DNA from: Obelidium mucronatum
Lineage: Eukaryota > Chytridiomycota > Chytridiomycetes > Chytridiales > Chytriomycetaceae
Length of the DNA stretch: 64,000 nt
Assembly: GCA_025765595.1 (NCBI GenBank)
Contig: JAIVFH010000057.1
Location: forward strand, 62,001 to 126,000
Reading direction: 5' to 3'
The position numbers and the translations under genes were made by a program. Of the stretch, positions 46,407 to 55,661 are shown piece after piece; position 1 is the stretch's first letter, and each line of letters opens with the position of its first letter. The notes below the pieces were generated by a model. That model saw only the letters and a list, made by a program, of their open reading frames with translations, was not told where the DNA came from and ran no database searches.

Positions 46407-49003
46407 TCAATACACTCGATTTCTTAGCAGCCACCGTCGTCTTTTCAATAACCTTGATGGCGCATTCCGACAACGTAAAGGTTCCACTGTATTGACCACC
46501 CAGAATGATGAGCATGTCCAGCTCCGGGATTCCAAGCATGGATGCACTTTTCCATAACAATGCAACTGCTCGTTTGGGTCGAATTCCAACTTGAAACAGG
46601 AACGCTTTCACTTCTCCATTCAACCCAACACCCTCTTTGCCATCTCCATTACTGGTGCTAGATTGTCGACTATTTGTACTAAGCTTGGAGTTACCGCCAT
46701 CGCCAGCAGTGTTGCGAAGAGCTGGCACAATCAGAATCATTGGGGAAATCACTGCAATGGTCCATGTGGCAACTGACGCAGTTATTCTGTGAAGATTGAA
46801 AACACTAACGCTTTTCGCTTCTATACCAAAACATATTCCCTATACAGTTTGTTATTTATCCATTTACCAATTTGATTTGAAATCAAAACCACCAAAAAAA
46901 AAAAGGCAACTTACAACTCCCAGTAAAACTGCTGCACAGCTTACATACACCATAGCTCCAACAGATTTCGACTCACTAAACTTTGCAGCAGCCTGTCTCG
47001 TCATGTACCCAATCGCAACACAAAGAACCATAATCAACCCATTGAAACTAAACAAAATAGCCATCAATGCCATTGCTATGCCTTCTGCATCATCACGTGG
47101 TTTACAGGTGTAAATGTGCGTTAGCAGATCTCCTTCAAAAGTTTGCATCCTGGGCTCAATCTTTCCGTGATGCACGTAAATGTAGGCAAGGATTCCATCT
47201 ACAAACGCAATCAAGAGAGACGCGTTTATCAAAACATCGTCTTTTAAAAGACGCGATCTGGCGATACGTGGGTACTCAAAGATGAGAAATATCCGTAATG
47301 CTTTGAGGAAAACCATGCTGTTGGTTTCAATATAGCAAAAAAAAAATAAATTAAGTCATTGAAAAGTTTCCAGAGGACCAACCTAAACAAAATGCCATAC
47401 GCCACCGCAGGAATAATAGCTTTAGCATAACAAACCCCAACAGTCTGAGTCGCCGCCTGATACGGAATCGCAAACAACCCAACCAAACACCCACCCAGGA
47501 TATTAATATTGCACGACGGCGAAATCGCCTTCACACCCGGCTGATTTCTATTCTTGATCACAAGACCAATCAACCCCAAAACCAACACGCACCCGCTTGC
47601 AAAAAGAATCCATTGAACCACAGTCAATATTCCAGGCACGAAATACGGCGCGCGCTCTGAACAGTTACTCTCATTTACATTCTCATACCCAAAGTCACAG
47701 ACACATTGGATAGACGCGTCTTGATACGGATACGGCTGCTCACACTTTCCATGAACGCATGGGTTCAAGTAAGTCCCATCAGGCAACGGATCACACACCG
47801 ACAGCCCATAGATTTTATCTCCTTTGAACGTAACATTATGGAACAGAACCGACAAGATCTCCTCTTGAATACTCGTGTTTGCAATAGCCACAAAACCATT
47901 GTTGTTTGAGTACACTGGACTCGTGACCAAAAACCAAAAGAAACCGAAGCGTCCAGATTGTCGTCTCGTAGTCGGACGCAATATTGGAAGGGTCAATCAC
48001 AATGTTGGATACGATCGTCCATGGGTAAGCTCCCTTCACCGATTTATCCATGAGAGATATTGCTGATGAGGATTTGTTTAGGCTGCGGAGCTCGGCTGTG
48101 CTGATTGCATTGATGGCCAGCTGTCCAGATTCAAAAGACCATTCCACAAAGTCGCCGTTCGGGTGCTGGATTAATGCGGTTGTGGTTAACGTGGGAGACG
48201 CGATTTCTAGGTCCTTGGCTTCTACTTGCGTCAAATAGGTTAGAGTGTATGGGACAGAACCCACAATAATAGCTGCAGACACAGTGTTTGCAGCAGTAAA
48301 CGAATTCTTGAGCGTCAGCTTATATCCTTTTGCCGTGAAGGGCGTGTTTGGGTACCCAGTAGACGCATCCATCAACGCCAATCCTCTAAACAGATTCTGA
48401 CTCGTCCCTGACGTGGAACTCCTAACAACCACCGTAATCAAGTTGCTCACATTTGCCAGAAACGGGTTCTCCTTCAATATATCCGCGTCATTCCACATTG
48501 TGATTGTCCCGTCAAATATTCTTGGGAGTACGGTTCGTGAAAGTCGCACGTTTTGGGTTATTCCGGGTAGGTTGTACGAGATTCCAACGCCGCCTACTAT
48601 GGCGGGTAGCGCAATTAGACGCGTTCCATTGGGCAATGTTGATGGCGATATCAGATCCGCCAAAGTTGACTTGGCCCGCGTATACTTGTTTTTGTCCTGT
48701 TGTGGAATCAGAGGATGTGTAACTTGCGGCCGCGATATCAGCGCTGTAGATCTTGTCGAATGCGTCGATGGCCTCGCGATACGCTGGTGCGGGAAAAGAC
48801 GCGCCTCCTCCTTTGATTGTGACTGCGCGGGTTTTTTTGCATTTTTTTTTGTAAGGTTTAGTTGAAGGTCCGGGTTGGGTTGGAATTCCCCTGAATGCAA
48901 GAGATCATAACGTTCGAAAGAGATGAATTTCACCTGCAGATGTCGCTGTGCGATGCAGACAGATGATGATACCAAACAATCTCCCAAAGAATACCAGTTG
49001 CAT
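46407..49003 (-). CDS. Class C GPCR with PstS-like phosphate-binding ectodomain
   Basis: Predicted cell-surface receptor. From the ATG at 49003: signal peptide ([20 protein letters not shown]); intron about 48934-48826; then a PstS-family periplasmic-binding domain with [11 protein letters not shown] (48810), GQVNFGGSD (48680), [16 protein letters not shown] (48590), [12 protein letters not shown] (48510) and [18 protein letters not shown] (48430-48380). Next comes an EGF-like segment (CDPLPDG...CVHGKCEQ...[15 protein letters not shown], 47810-47660) and a class C 7TM region with [13 protein letters not shown] (47530) and a last segment [14 protein letters not shown] (46760). The cytoplasmic tail includes [20 protein letters not shown]. 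+1 frame breaks lie near 47940 and 48645. As read, the tail lacks a stop; one more skipped base would end it at 46407, just before the next gene. Confidence 0.82.
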
Positions 49004-49339
49004 ATTTTTGACACTTGACAAATATTCTTTGTAAATAATACGATTTTGGCAATTCTTCCAACTGGCGTTATCCATGCCACACTCCACTTGATAAATAATA
49101 TGATCCATAGACTCTTCCTTCTTTCTTTTGTTTTTTTGGATCCTAACCAGGAAATTGGAAGGAAATTTTTTCACTTCGAGTATATACGCATGATTTAGCA
49201 AAAAGATATAACTTTTAATATCAATTATTATTATTCATGTATTTTTTTTTTGAGGTTTCTAACGCGTTCTGCCTTCAAGTCAAAAAAAAAAAGGGAAATC
49301 AAGAAATTGTGTTGAATTGAATTCAAAAATTTCTCTCCA
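49004..49339. other. Divergent promoter region
   Basis: About 335 bp between the PstS-GPCR (minus) and the acidic-protein gene (plus). AT-rich, with short A/T homopolymers. No further feature seen. Confidence 0.5.
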
Positions 49340-50077
49340 ATGTCGTCCGCCGTTTCAGTCTTTCCGCCGCCGCCGCCCGCGTCTTCGTCGCCCAACAGCG
49401 AAACCCGGCGCGCGCCCGCGGCCGCCGCCACTGCCGCCGCCGCCGCCAGACGCCGCCAAACAGCGACGCCAAACGCTGCCCCCGCCGCGGACTCCCCGCC
49501 GATGCCGCCGCCGCAGAACTATCCCCCCGCCGCGCCGACTCTTGCACAGCCCGGCGCGAAGCCGCCGCAGCTGCGCCCAACCATCCAGATTGCGGCGCCG
49601 GAGGCGGAAGACGCGATCTCAGAAGCCGACAACAACAACAACGACGACGATGACGACGATGTGGTTTCTGATGTTGACGATGCGGATGATTTAGTGGAAG
49701 GCACGGATCAACCGGAGGATGAGCAACAGCCTGCTAATACCTGGAACTATGAGGATGAAGAAGACTATGTGCCGCCAGTACCGCCGGAGGGCAGTTGAGT
49801 TAAAAACCACACACACACACACACACGCATATACACACAAAAAAAAAGCGGAGGCCTTTCTATCCTTACTGTACTTCCTTCCTTTTTCTTGTTGTCCTCA
49901 TGTTTTTTTTTTTATTTTATTTATTTGTACTGGGGGTTGGTTGGTGGGTCGCGTCTGTGCGGGAGAGTGACAGCAAAGGGAAAATTTTCATTCCTTCACC
50001 AACCAAGCAACACACCTAATTGAGTTATCATGTTACCGAACACTCCTCCTTCTTTTTCAAAACACCTTGCACACACT

Positions 50078-50165
<88 letters not shown>

Positions 50166-51515
50166 TACATACACACAACAGGTCGCCTTCATCCTCGCGT
50201 CCAGGAAATTCTCTGGCGCAACTGGCTTGCCAAAAAGGAGAAACTCAAAGCCGCCCAGGACAAAGAATTGCGAAACGCGGCTCAACTTGTTAAAAAAAGT
50301 GGCGATGCTGGTGGCGATAGTGGTGGTGGCGATAGCGGTTTACCAAGCAAGCCGTTTCTAGATGCACCAACACCACCAACTTTGGTGAATGAACGGATAC
50401 ATGTTTTGGAGGAAGACGATGATGAAGAAGTGGATGATTCGGAGGAGCTTTCGTCTGATGATGATGATGTTGATGATGATGATGATGATGACGATGATGA
50501 GAATGCGCTGGATTTGGGTGATGTTGGTGAGTGTTTTTTTTTTTTTTATTTGTTTGTTGTGTTTGGGAACTGTCAACCCCCCTGATGTTCCTTCTCGAGA
50601 ATTGAATTTTCTCAAACTTAAACCCACAAATTGTCAAAATAGTCCCAGAAGATGACCCCTTACCTACCGACGACATACCTACAACACAACTGAAGCTCTC
50701 TCTAAAAAATGCCAAAATCGAAGCCAAACAATTACACCAACAATTGACTGATACGTTCCACCAACTGTATGCTCTCAAGGAAGCAGAAATAGATATGGAA
50801 GAGATTCTTTTGAAAGCAGGTGTGTGCGGAGAGAAAATCTCTCTTGTGATTTTTTTTGTTTTCCAACCAACTAAAATAACAAAAACACCAAAAAAAAAAA
50901 AAAAAAAAAGATTTCCATCCAGACCTCCTCAAGGAACTCCACCAAATAGAAACAAAGCACGACACATATTCCCTCCTCGCGCTCTCGAAACTAGAATTCT
51001 CGCGGTCCAGCGCCATCGAAACGTGTTTGGCGTGTTCGAAAATGGCAAACGATACATTTCTGGATAAGCGGAAGCAAGCGCGGGCTCTTTTGTCGGAATC
51101 GTTGGTGTGGGGCGCGCATGGGATCCAGTTCGAGTACCTTTCGGGTGGGCGTGGGGGTAGCGGGGATAGTGGCGGAGTTGTGTCTGGTGTTGTTGGGAGC
51201 TTGAGTGGCGGTGGCGGTGGGTTGGAAGCAAGTGTGCCGCCCTTGGCGAGACGTGGTAAACGGAAAGAAATGCATGATGCCATTTTTCGTAGTAGTAGTG
51301 TTGGGGCCAATGGATTCCCAGACTGGATTCGACAGTCGGTTTTGAAAAAGAAGGGGAGAAGGAATACAGCCGTGTCGAATGGGAGACGAAGTAGCAGTCA
51401 CTCTGGGAATAATAGCAGTGCTGGGGCAGTTGTTCCACCGACGTGTGATGGGCTGGGGAGAGCGGATGTGGAAGATGATATTGCCTTGTTGCGGGTTTTG
51501 ACTAGCGCCACTTGA
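49340..51515 (+). CDS. Acidic low-complexity protein, possibly Sds3/BRMS1-related
   Basis: The ATG at 49340 opens a GC-rich Pro/Ala-rich first exon that becomes acidic (DDDDDD) and ends ...VPPVPPEG at 49793. A 388-bp intron (49794-50181, donor GTTGAG) contains CA repeats. Exon 2 encodes RLHPRVQEILWRNWLAKKEK and a second Asp/Glu block. After introns at about 50526-50640 and 50820-50910 come helical segments (LKLSLKNAKIEAKQLHQQLT; LLALSKLEFSRSSAIETCLA), a Gly-rich stretch and the C-terminus ADVEDDIALLRVLTSAT. The spacing of helices and the acidic C-terminal motif recall Sds3/BRMS1 proteins of Sin3 deacetylase complexes, but I could not confirm that by eye. Treat the function as unknown. Confidence 0.6.
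50083..50160. repeat. (AC)n dinucleotide microsatellite in intron
   Basis: An uninterrupted AC run of about 39 units within intron 1 of the acidic-protein gene. A shorter AC run lies at about 49808-49826 in the same intron. It was read as open frames only because AC repeats encode His/Thr. Confidence 0.95.
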
Positions 51516-51788
51516 TCCATCAATTGTTCCATACACATACATGCAAACACACGCGGGAGAGTGCCACCTTTTTTGTTTTTTGATTTGGATGCATTGAGGG
51601 AAGGCTTCCAAGAACAGGGTTGTATGTTTTGTTAATTTTTTACCTTTTTTTCTTTCTTTCTTCTTCTTTTGAATTCACCTTTTTGTATTCTTGTATCATT
51701 TTCCACCTTTCTCGCCTTAAGTTAAAAAAAACCAATAACCCCTTATATAAACACGGATTTTTTTTTTCAAACGAGTTGATATAAGATG
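51516..51788. other. 3' flank between acidic-protein gene and retrotransposon
   Basis: About 270 bp of AT-rich 3' flank with T-rich tracts, ending at the target-site duplication. No gene seen. Confidence 0.5.
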
Positions 51789-51793
51789 ATCCC
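51789..51793. repeat. Target-site duplication (left), ATCCC
   Basis: ATCCC directly precedes the LTR TG. The same five bases directly follow the other LTR at 58332-58336, as expected for integrase-mediated insertion. Confidence 0.85.
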
Positions 51794-51904
51794 TGTGGAG
51801 CTCAGCTGGGTAACCGTTGGTGGGACAGATGAGATCCTTTGGAACGTCTGACTTTATTACTAATTATCTCTCTCCTATGTCTTATGGTTCTCCAGAATAC
51901 GACA
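51794..51904 (-). repeat. 3' LTR (111 bp)
   Basis: TGTGGAGCTC...AATACGACA, identical by eye to the copy at 58221-58331. Unusually short for a Ty3/gypsy LTR. In the sense direction it is immediately preceded by a G/A-rich tract (about 51905-51925) that also encodes the end of pol. Confidence 0.93.
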
Positions 51905-54900
51905 TCACTCCCCCTCCCCCTCCGAGAGCTCGTTTGGTTCTTGTTCGGAGCGCCGTCGCTTCTGCGCATTTTTCCTGAAACTCTTCGAGTTGGGGTTGAT
52001 GCTGTCGTGGTATTTCATAATGATTGCGGTGTCCTTGAAGTCTGAGTAAGGTACCCATTGGTTTGGGAAGTTTTTGTCTTTCCATTCCACGAGGTATGTG
52101 TTCGATCCATCCTTTTCTTGCCTGTGCTTCACTATCCCTCTTACTTCCGCTGTCGGTTCAAAGAAAGTGTCAGATGATACCAGTTTCAGCTGCTGAGGGG
52201 CGTATTTCCGGTTGAGCACTTTCCCGTCTGCGTCCAGTAGTTGGAGTGTTCCCTGCCTGGTTCTATGAATGATTTTGTATGGCCCTTCATAGCGCGGTTC
52301 CAGTTTCGAGTTCCGAACGTCTGGTAGTGTCATGACAAATGCTCCTATTTCGAAACGGTTGATTGTGGCTCGGTTTTTCGCATCGAATTTCAGCCGCATC
52401 CGCTCTTGATACTTGTTCAACTTTTCTGCGACCACGGGGAACACCAGGTCGTGCATCGTATCACACCGTTTTTGTAACTCTTCCAGGGAAATGCTTTCCG
52501 TTGAGGTAAATGCGTAGTCCGTGAGCTTGTTTCCCACTCTGGCAAACATCAAGCTGAATGGGGTCGACGAGTGGGTTCTCTTCACCTTTGTATTGAGGGA
52601 GTATTGGACCCATGGGATTAGTTCTTGCCAGTGTGAGAAATCGCTGTCCAACATCTTCATAAGTACAGTTTTTGCGTCCTGGACGTGTCGTTCTACGAGG
52701 CCGTTCCCTTGTGGAGCGTATGGTGTGGTCACTCTATGTGAGTTCTCTTCGCTTATAGTCTTGAAGAGCTTGTTGCAAAATTCCCGTGCGCCGTCGCTCT
52801 GGATGATTTTTGGGAATCCGAAGTCGCAGAATATTTGTAGTAGGGTGTCCGTCACTGTCCTCTCGTCTTTGGTTTTAATTGGTCGCAGAATTACAAATTT
52901 TGTCGCGACATCAACAAAGACAAGGACATAGTTGTATCCTTCCTCCGAGCTCTTTGAAATCTGGAACAGATCTATGGCAATGTGGTCCAGCGGCAGGCCT
53001 GCGGTTATGGACCGTAGGGGATGGAATCCGTGCTTCCCGATATTCCATCTCGCACATTCGACACATTTGGCGGTGAGTTCTGCAGCATCTGTTTTGATTG
53101 ACGGCCAGTCGATCCCTTCGGCCCATAGGTGCTTCACAATTGCTTGGGTTCCCAAGTGGCCTTTCCCGTGGGCTTCCTGTAGCAGGGTCTCTCTCTCTTC
53201 TGGTTCGGGGATTCTGTGGAGAGCGGGGTCTACTATACTAAGGTGTTTGAGGGAAGCGTGTGCCTGTGGTTCCAATTTGTGAGACGTGTCCGGGAGAAAT
53301 CCTTCACCTAGAGAGACCAAATCACTGTCGTCCCATTCAGTGGCTTTGGAACGCTTTAGGACACTGTGGGGCACTGCAGTTTCGAAGTCTTCCTGGATTC
53401 GGCTGAGAGCGTCGGGGAGCTTATTCTTGATTCCAGGGACATGAGAAATGGTGAAGTCGTATGATAGCAATGTATCTATCCATCCTTGGAGTACTACGCT
53501 GAGTTGCTTTTGTGAGAACAGGTGAGTTAACGCCTGATGATCGGTTTCCAACGTGAAGCGCGCTCCATACAAGTGAGGGTGGAATTTCTTGAGACAATGG
53601 ATAATTGCTAGCAGTTCCTTGTGTGTTGCTGAGTACCGGGTTTGTCTATCTGTGAATGTCTTTGCCGTGAACTGGATATATAGACGTTCTCCCTTGTCAT
53701 TCTTTTGGTACAACATTCCCCCAATTCCGAAGTTTGATGCGTCTGTTGCTACAAAGAATGGTCTCTCATAATCTGGGGGTGATAGGATGGGGGCGTTGGC
53801 TGCGGCTTCGCACAAAGCCTTGAAGGAGGCGTCTTGAGCAGGACCCCATTTTGCGTGAGGGTCTTTTGCGTTTCTGACTTCTTCAAGAGGGGCCGCTAGC
53901 AAGGCGTAGTTTGGAATGTGGTCGCGCAGGTAGTTTAAAAATCCGAGCATATGCCCGACTTTAGTAAAAGAAGCTCCAGGTTCCCTTGGGGGCTTCCATT
54001 TTGCTATTTCCGTGAACCGGTCGGGGTCGATACGTATCCCTTGTGCGCTCTTCATAAATCCCAGCAGTTTCACTTCCCGGTGGCCGAACTGACACTTCTT
54101 CAAGCTGATCCGCAGGTTGTTCTCCGTCAACTTCTCAATCACTGTTATCAGATGGCTTGTATGCTCTTCCCAAGAACGTGAGTGGATAAATAGGTCGTCC
54201 ATATACACCACAACATACTCGATGTGGCCGAAGATCTTTTCCATTTGTTCTTGGAAGAATACAGGCATGTTCTTTAGGCCAAAAGGCGGTGATTGGAACT
54301 CGTACCGCTTGCCCTTCCAGGTGAATGATGTCAGATGGCGGTGATCAGGGTGGACAGCAAATTGCTGGTAGGCGCCTTCTAGATCAATTGTGGAGAACAC
54401 TGTTGATTCTGTGACTGTCTCGAGAGCATCACGGCAATTTGGGAATGCCCTGGTGTAATCCACCGTCTGCGAATTCAGTCCTCTCACGTCCAAGCATACT
54501 CTCACTTTCGTCACCTCTCCGTTCACTACCCTGGGGGGCGCTATCAAAGGAGCATTCCACTGAGATGGGCCTGATCTCTCCACAATACTCCGCTCATCAA
54601 TCCACTTCTGTATCTGCATATCAACAGCTTCCTCCCGTTTCGCTGGAATTTTGTATTGTCGGATCCATGAGGGGTTCGCACCGTCTATCAGGTTGATGAG
54701 GACTTCAGATCCTACGATTGTTGTTTTAGCCCATGGGTCTATCTCGGCATTCCTGTCGAGGTATGGTTGGATAGCGGCTAGTAGCTTCTCCTTCTTCTGC
54801 ATGTCGTCGTCAGTGAGGTGGGCTGGTGGGAACTCGATTGCTGGAGTTGTGGCTGTTCCGAACGGCAGTGGTGGGGGGGTGTCTCCTGACGCTGATAACC

Positions 54901-55051
54901 CTGTCAGCCCAATGCCAATATCTGGCAAGATATCCGTTCCCAGAGTTAAAATTTCGTCAGGATTGTTTGCCAGGAGAACCCTTCTCTTAACTCGTTGTCC
55001 TGGTAAGTGGTTCCAGTTAGCCAGGCAGTACGGGTGTTGGTGGCTTACCAT
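51905..55051 (-). CDS. pol: Pol polyprotein: reverse transcriptase, RNase H, integrase, chromodomain
   Basis: One open frame of 1,048 codons. The N-terminus retains the end of protease (LGTDILPDIGI). RT: WNAPLIAPPRVV, FSTIDLEGAYQQ, FGLKNMPVFFQEQME and the catalytic VVYMDD (about 54200). RNase H: FVATDASNFGIGG, ATHKELLAI and ETDHQAL (53750-53540). Integrase: zinc finger H...H...CVEC (53150-53050), core DLFQISK, IIQSDGAREF (52810) and the downstream Glu in GNGLVERH (52700). A GPY-type segment (RYEGPYKIIHR) and a chromodomain (AEVRGIVKHRQ...TYLVEWKDK...WVPYSDF, 52160-52030) follow. It ends GEGE-stop at the 3' LTR edge. Pol is +1 to the upstream protease frame, overlapping at 55017-55051. Confidence 0.95.
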   Translation of the reverse strand: MVSHQHPYCLANWNHLPGQRVKRRVLLANNPDEILTLGTDILPDIGIGLTGLSASGDTPPPLPFGTATTPAIEFPPAHLTDDDMQKKEKLLAAIQPYLDRNAEIDPWAKTTIVGSEVLINLIDGANPSWIRQYKIPAKREEAVDMQIQKWIDERSIVERSGPSQWNAPLIAPPRVVNGEVTKVRVCLDVRGLNSQTVDYTRAFPNCRDALETVTESTVFSTIDLEGAYQQFAVHPDHRHLTSFTWKGKRYEFQSPPFGLKNMPVFFQEQMEKIFGHIEYVVVYMDDLFIHSRSWEEHTSHLITVIEKLTENNLRISLKKCQFGHREVKLLGFMKSAQGIRIDPDRFTEIAKWKPPREPGASFTKVGHMLGFLNYLRDHIPNYALLAAPLEEVRNAKDPHAKWGPAQDASFKALCEAAANAPILSPPDYERPFFVATDASNFGIGGMLYQKNDKGERLYIQFTAKTFTDRQTRYSATHKELLAIIHCLKKFHPHLYGARFTLETDHQALTHLFSQKQLSVVLQGWIDTLLSYDFTISHVPGIKNKLPDALSRIQEDFETAVPHSVLKRSKATEWDDSDLVSLGEGFLPDTSHKLEPQAHASLKHLSIVDPALHRIPEPEERETLLQEAHGKGHLGTQAIVKHLWAEGIDWPSIKTDAAELTAKCVECARWNIGKHGFHPLRSITAGLPLDHIAIDLFQISKSSEEGYNYVLVFVDVATKFVILRPIKTKDERTVTDTLLQIFCDFGFPKIIQSDGAREFCNKLFKTISEENSHRVTTPYAPQGNGLVERHVQDAKTVLMKMLDSDFSHWQELIPWVQYSLNTKVKRTHSSTPFSLMFARVGNKLTDYAFTSTESISLEELQKRCDTMHDLVFPVVAEKLNKYQERMRLKFDAKNRATINRFEIGAFVMTLPDVRNSKLEPRYEGPYKIIHRTRQGTLQLLDADGKVLNRKYAPQQLKLVSSDTFFEPTAEVRGIVKHRQEKDGSNTYLVEWKDKNFPNQWVPYSDFKDTAIIMKYHDSINPNSKSFRKNAQKRRRSEQEPNELSEGEGE

Positions 55052-55322
55052 TGAAGTTTACGAATTCTACTGGTTCCGATACGTTGAAGGTGACCTGTTG
55101 TGGGATATTGTCGAATCCTACAACTCTCAATTTTGCTTTTCCGCTAATGCCGATGTCGTTTGCTGCAGCCCACGTGGAGTTGAGGATAGTGGCTTGGGCT
55201 CCAGTATCGCACATAGCCCATCGATCTTTTCCGTTGACCAGTATCCTAGTTCTGATGTGGCTTCCCAGTCTCAAGTTTGGTATCAGGTCTGTTGCTGCGA
55301 AGTCTCTCCGGGCTCCTTCGCT
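55017..55322 (-). CDS. Retroviral-type aspartic protease segment
   Basis: Contains the active-site triad in WAMCDTGAQATILNSTW (about 55215-55165), followed by a beta-rich region and the frame end PPTPVLPG at 55017. It is in the same frame as gag and the small ORF but is separated from the latter by a TAG at about 55362; it then overlaps pol, which is +1. The junction could be a programmed +1 shift or one of the single-base insertions seen throughout the window. Confidence 0.85.
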   Translation of the reverse strand, partial: SEGARRDFAATDLIPNLRLGSHIRTRILVNGKDRWAMCDTGAQATILNSTWAAANDIGISGKAKLRVVGFDNIPQQVTFNVSEPVEFVNFNGKPPTPVLPG

Positions 55323-55361
55323 ATTTAATGACTGCCCCTTCTTTAGTTCGGATGTTGCACA

Positions 55362-55649
55362 CTATCTGTTGCATACCTCTCTTTGATATCCTTGCTGTTG
55401 CCTTTGATAATCTGCGTTCGCTTCTCGCTTTTCATCCGGTAGCTTCAACGGTTCTGGCGTTGTCACTCTTGTAGGCTGGCTGAATTGCTGCTGTCTGTTG
55501 TAGTCTTCTTGGGCCGTGATCTTCTCATCTACCAGTTTCCCTGCAGGGGGTCGGTCGAGGGCTTGAATCAGCAGGCCGAAGCAGACTAGCCAGGTTGTGA
55601 GCAGTTTCCCAATAGCTCGCATATTGGTTTGGTTGTAATTGGAACACAA
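55362..55649 (-). CDS. Small ORF between gag and protease
   Basis: 95 codons in the gag frame, 13 bp after the gag TGA stop, with no stop other than that TGA between them. It encodes a hydrophobic stretch (AIGKLLTTWLVCFGLLIQAL) and a Gln/Asp/Arg-rich tail ending YQREVCNR-TAG. The protease continues in the same frame after this TAG. It is either a linker translated by readthrough or spliced, or a separate small membrane protein. I do not recognise it. Confidence 0.5.
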   Translation of the reverse strand: MCSNYNQTNMRAIGKLLTTWLVCFGLLIQALDRPPAGKLVDEKITAQEDYNRQQQFSQPTRVTTPEPLKLPDEKREANADYQRQQQGYQREVCNR

Positions 55650-55661
55650 AAAAAATTTATT

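Noticed and set aside
50028..50293. ORFs encoding polyhistidine/threonine or Cys/Val runs
   Set aside because: They are translations of the (AC)n microsatellite within an intron.
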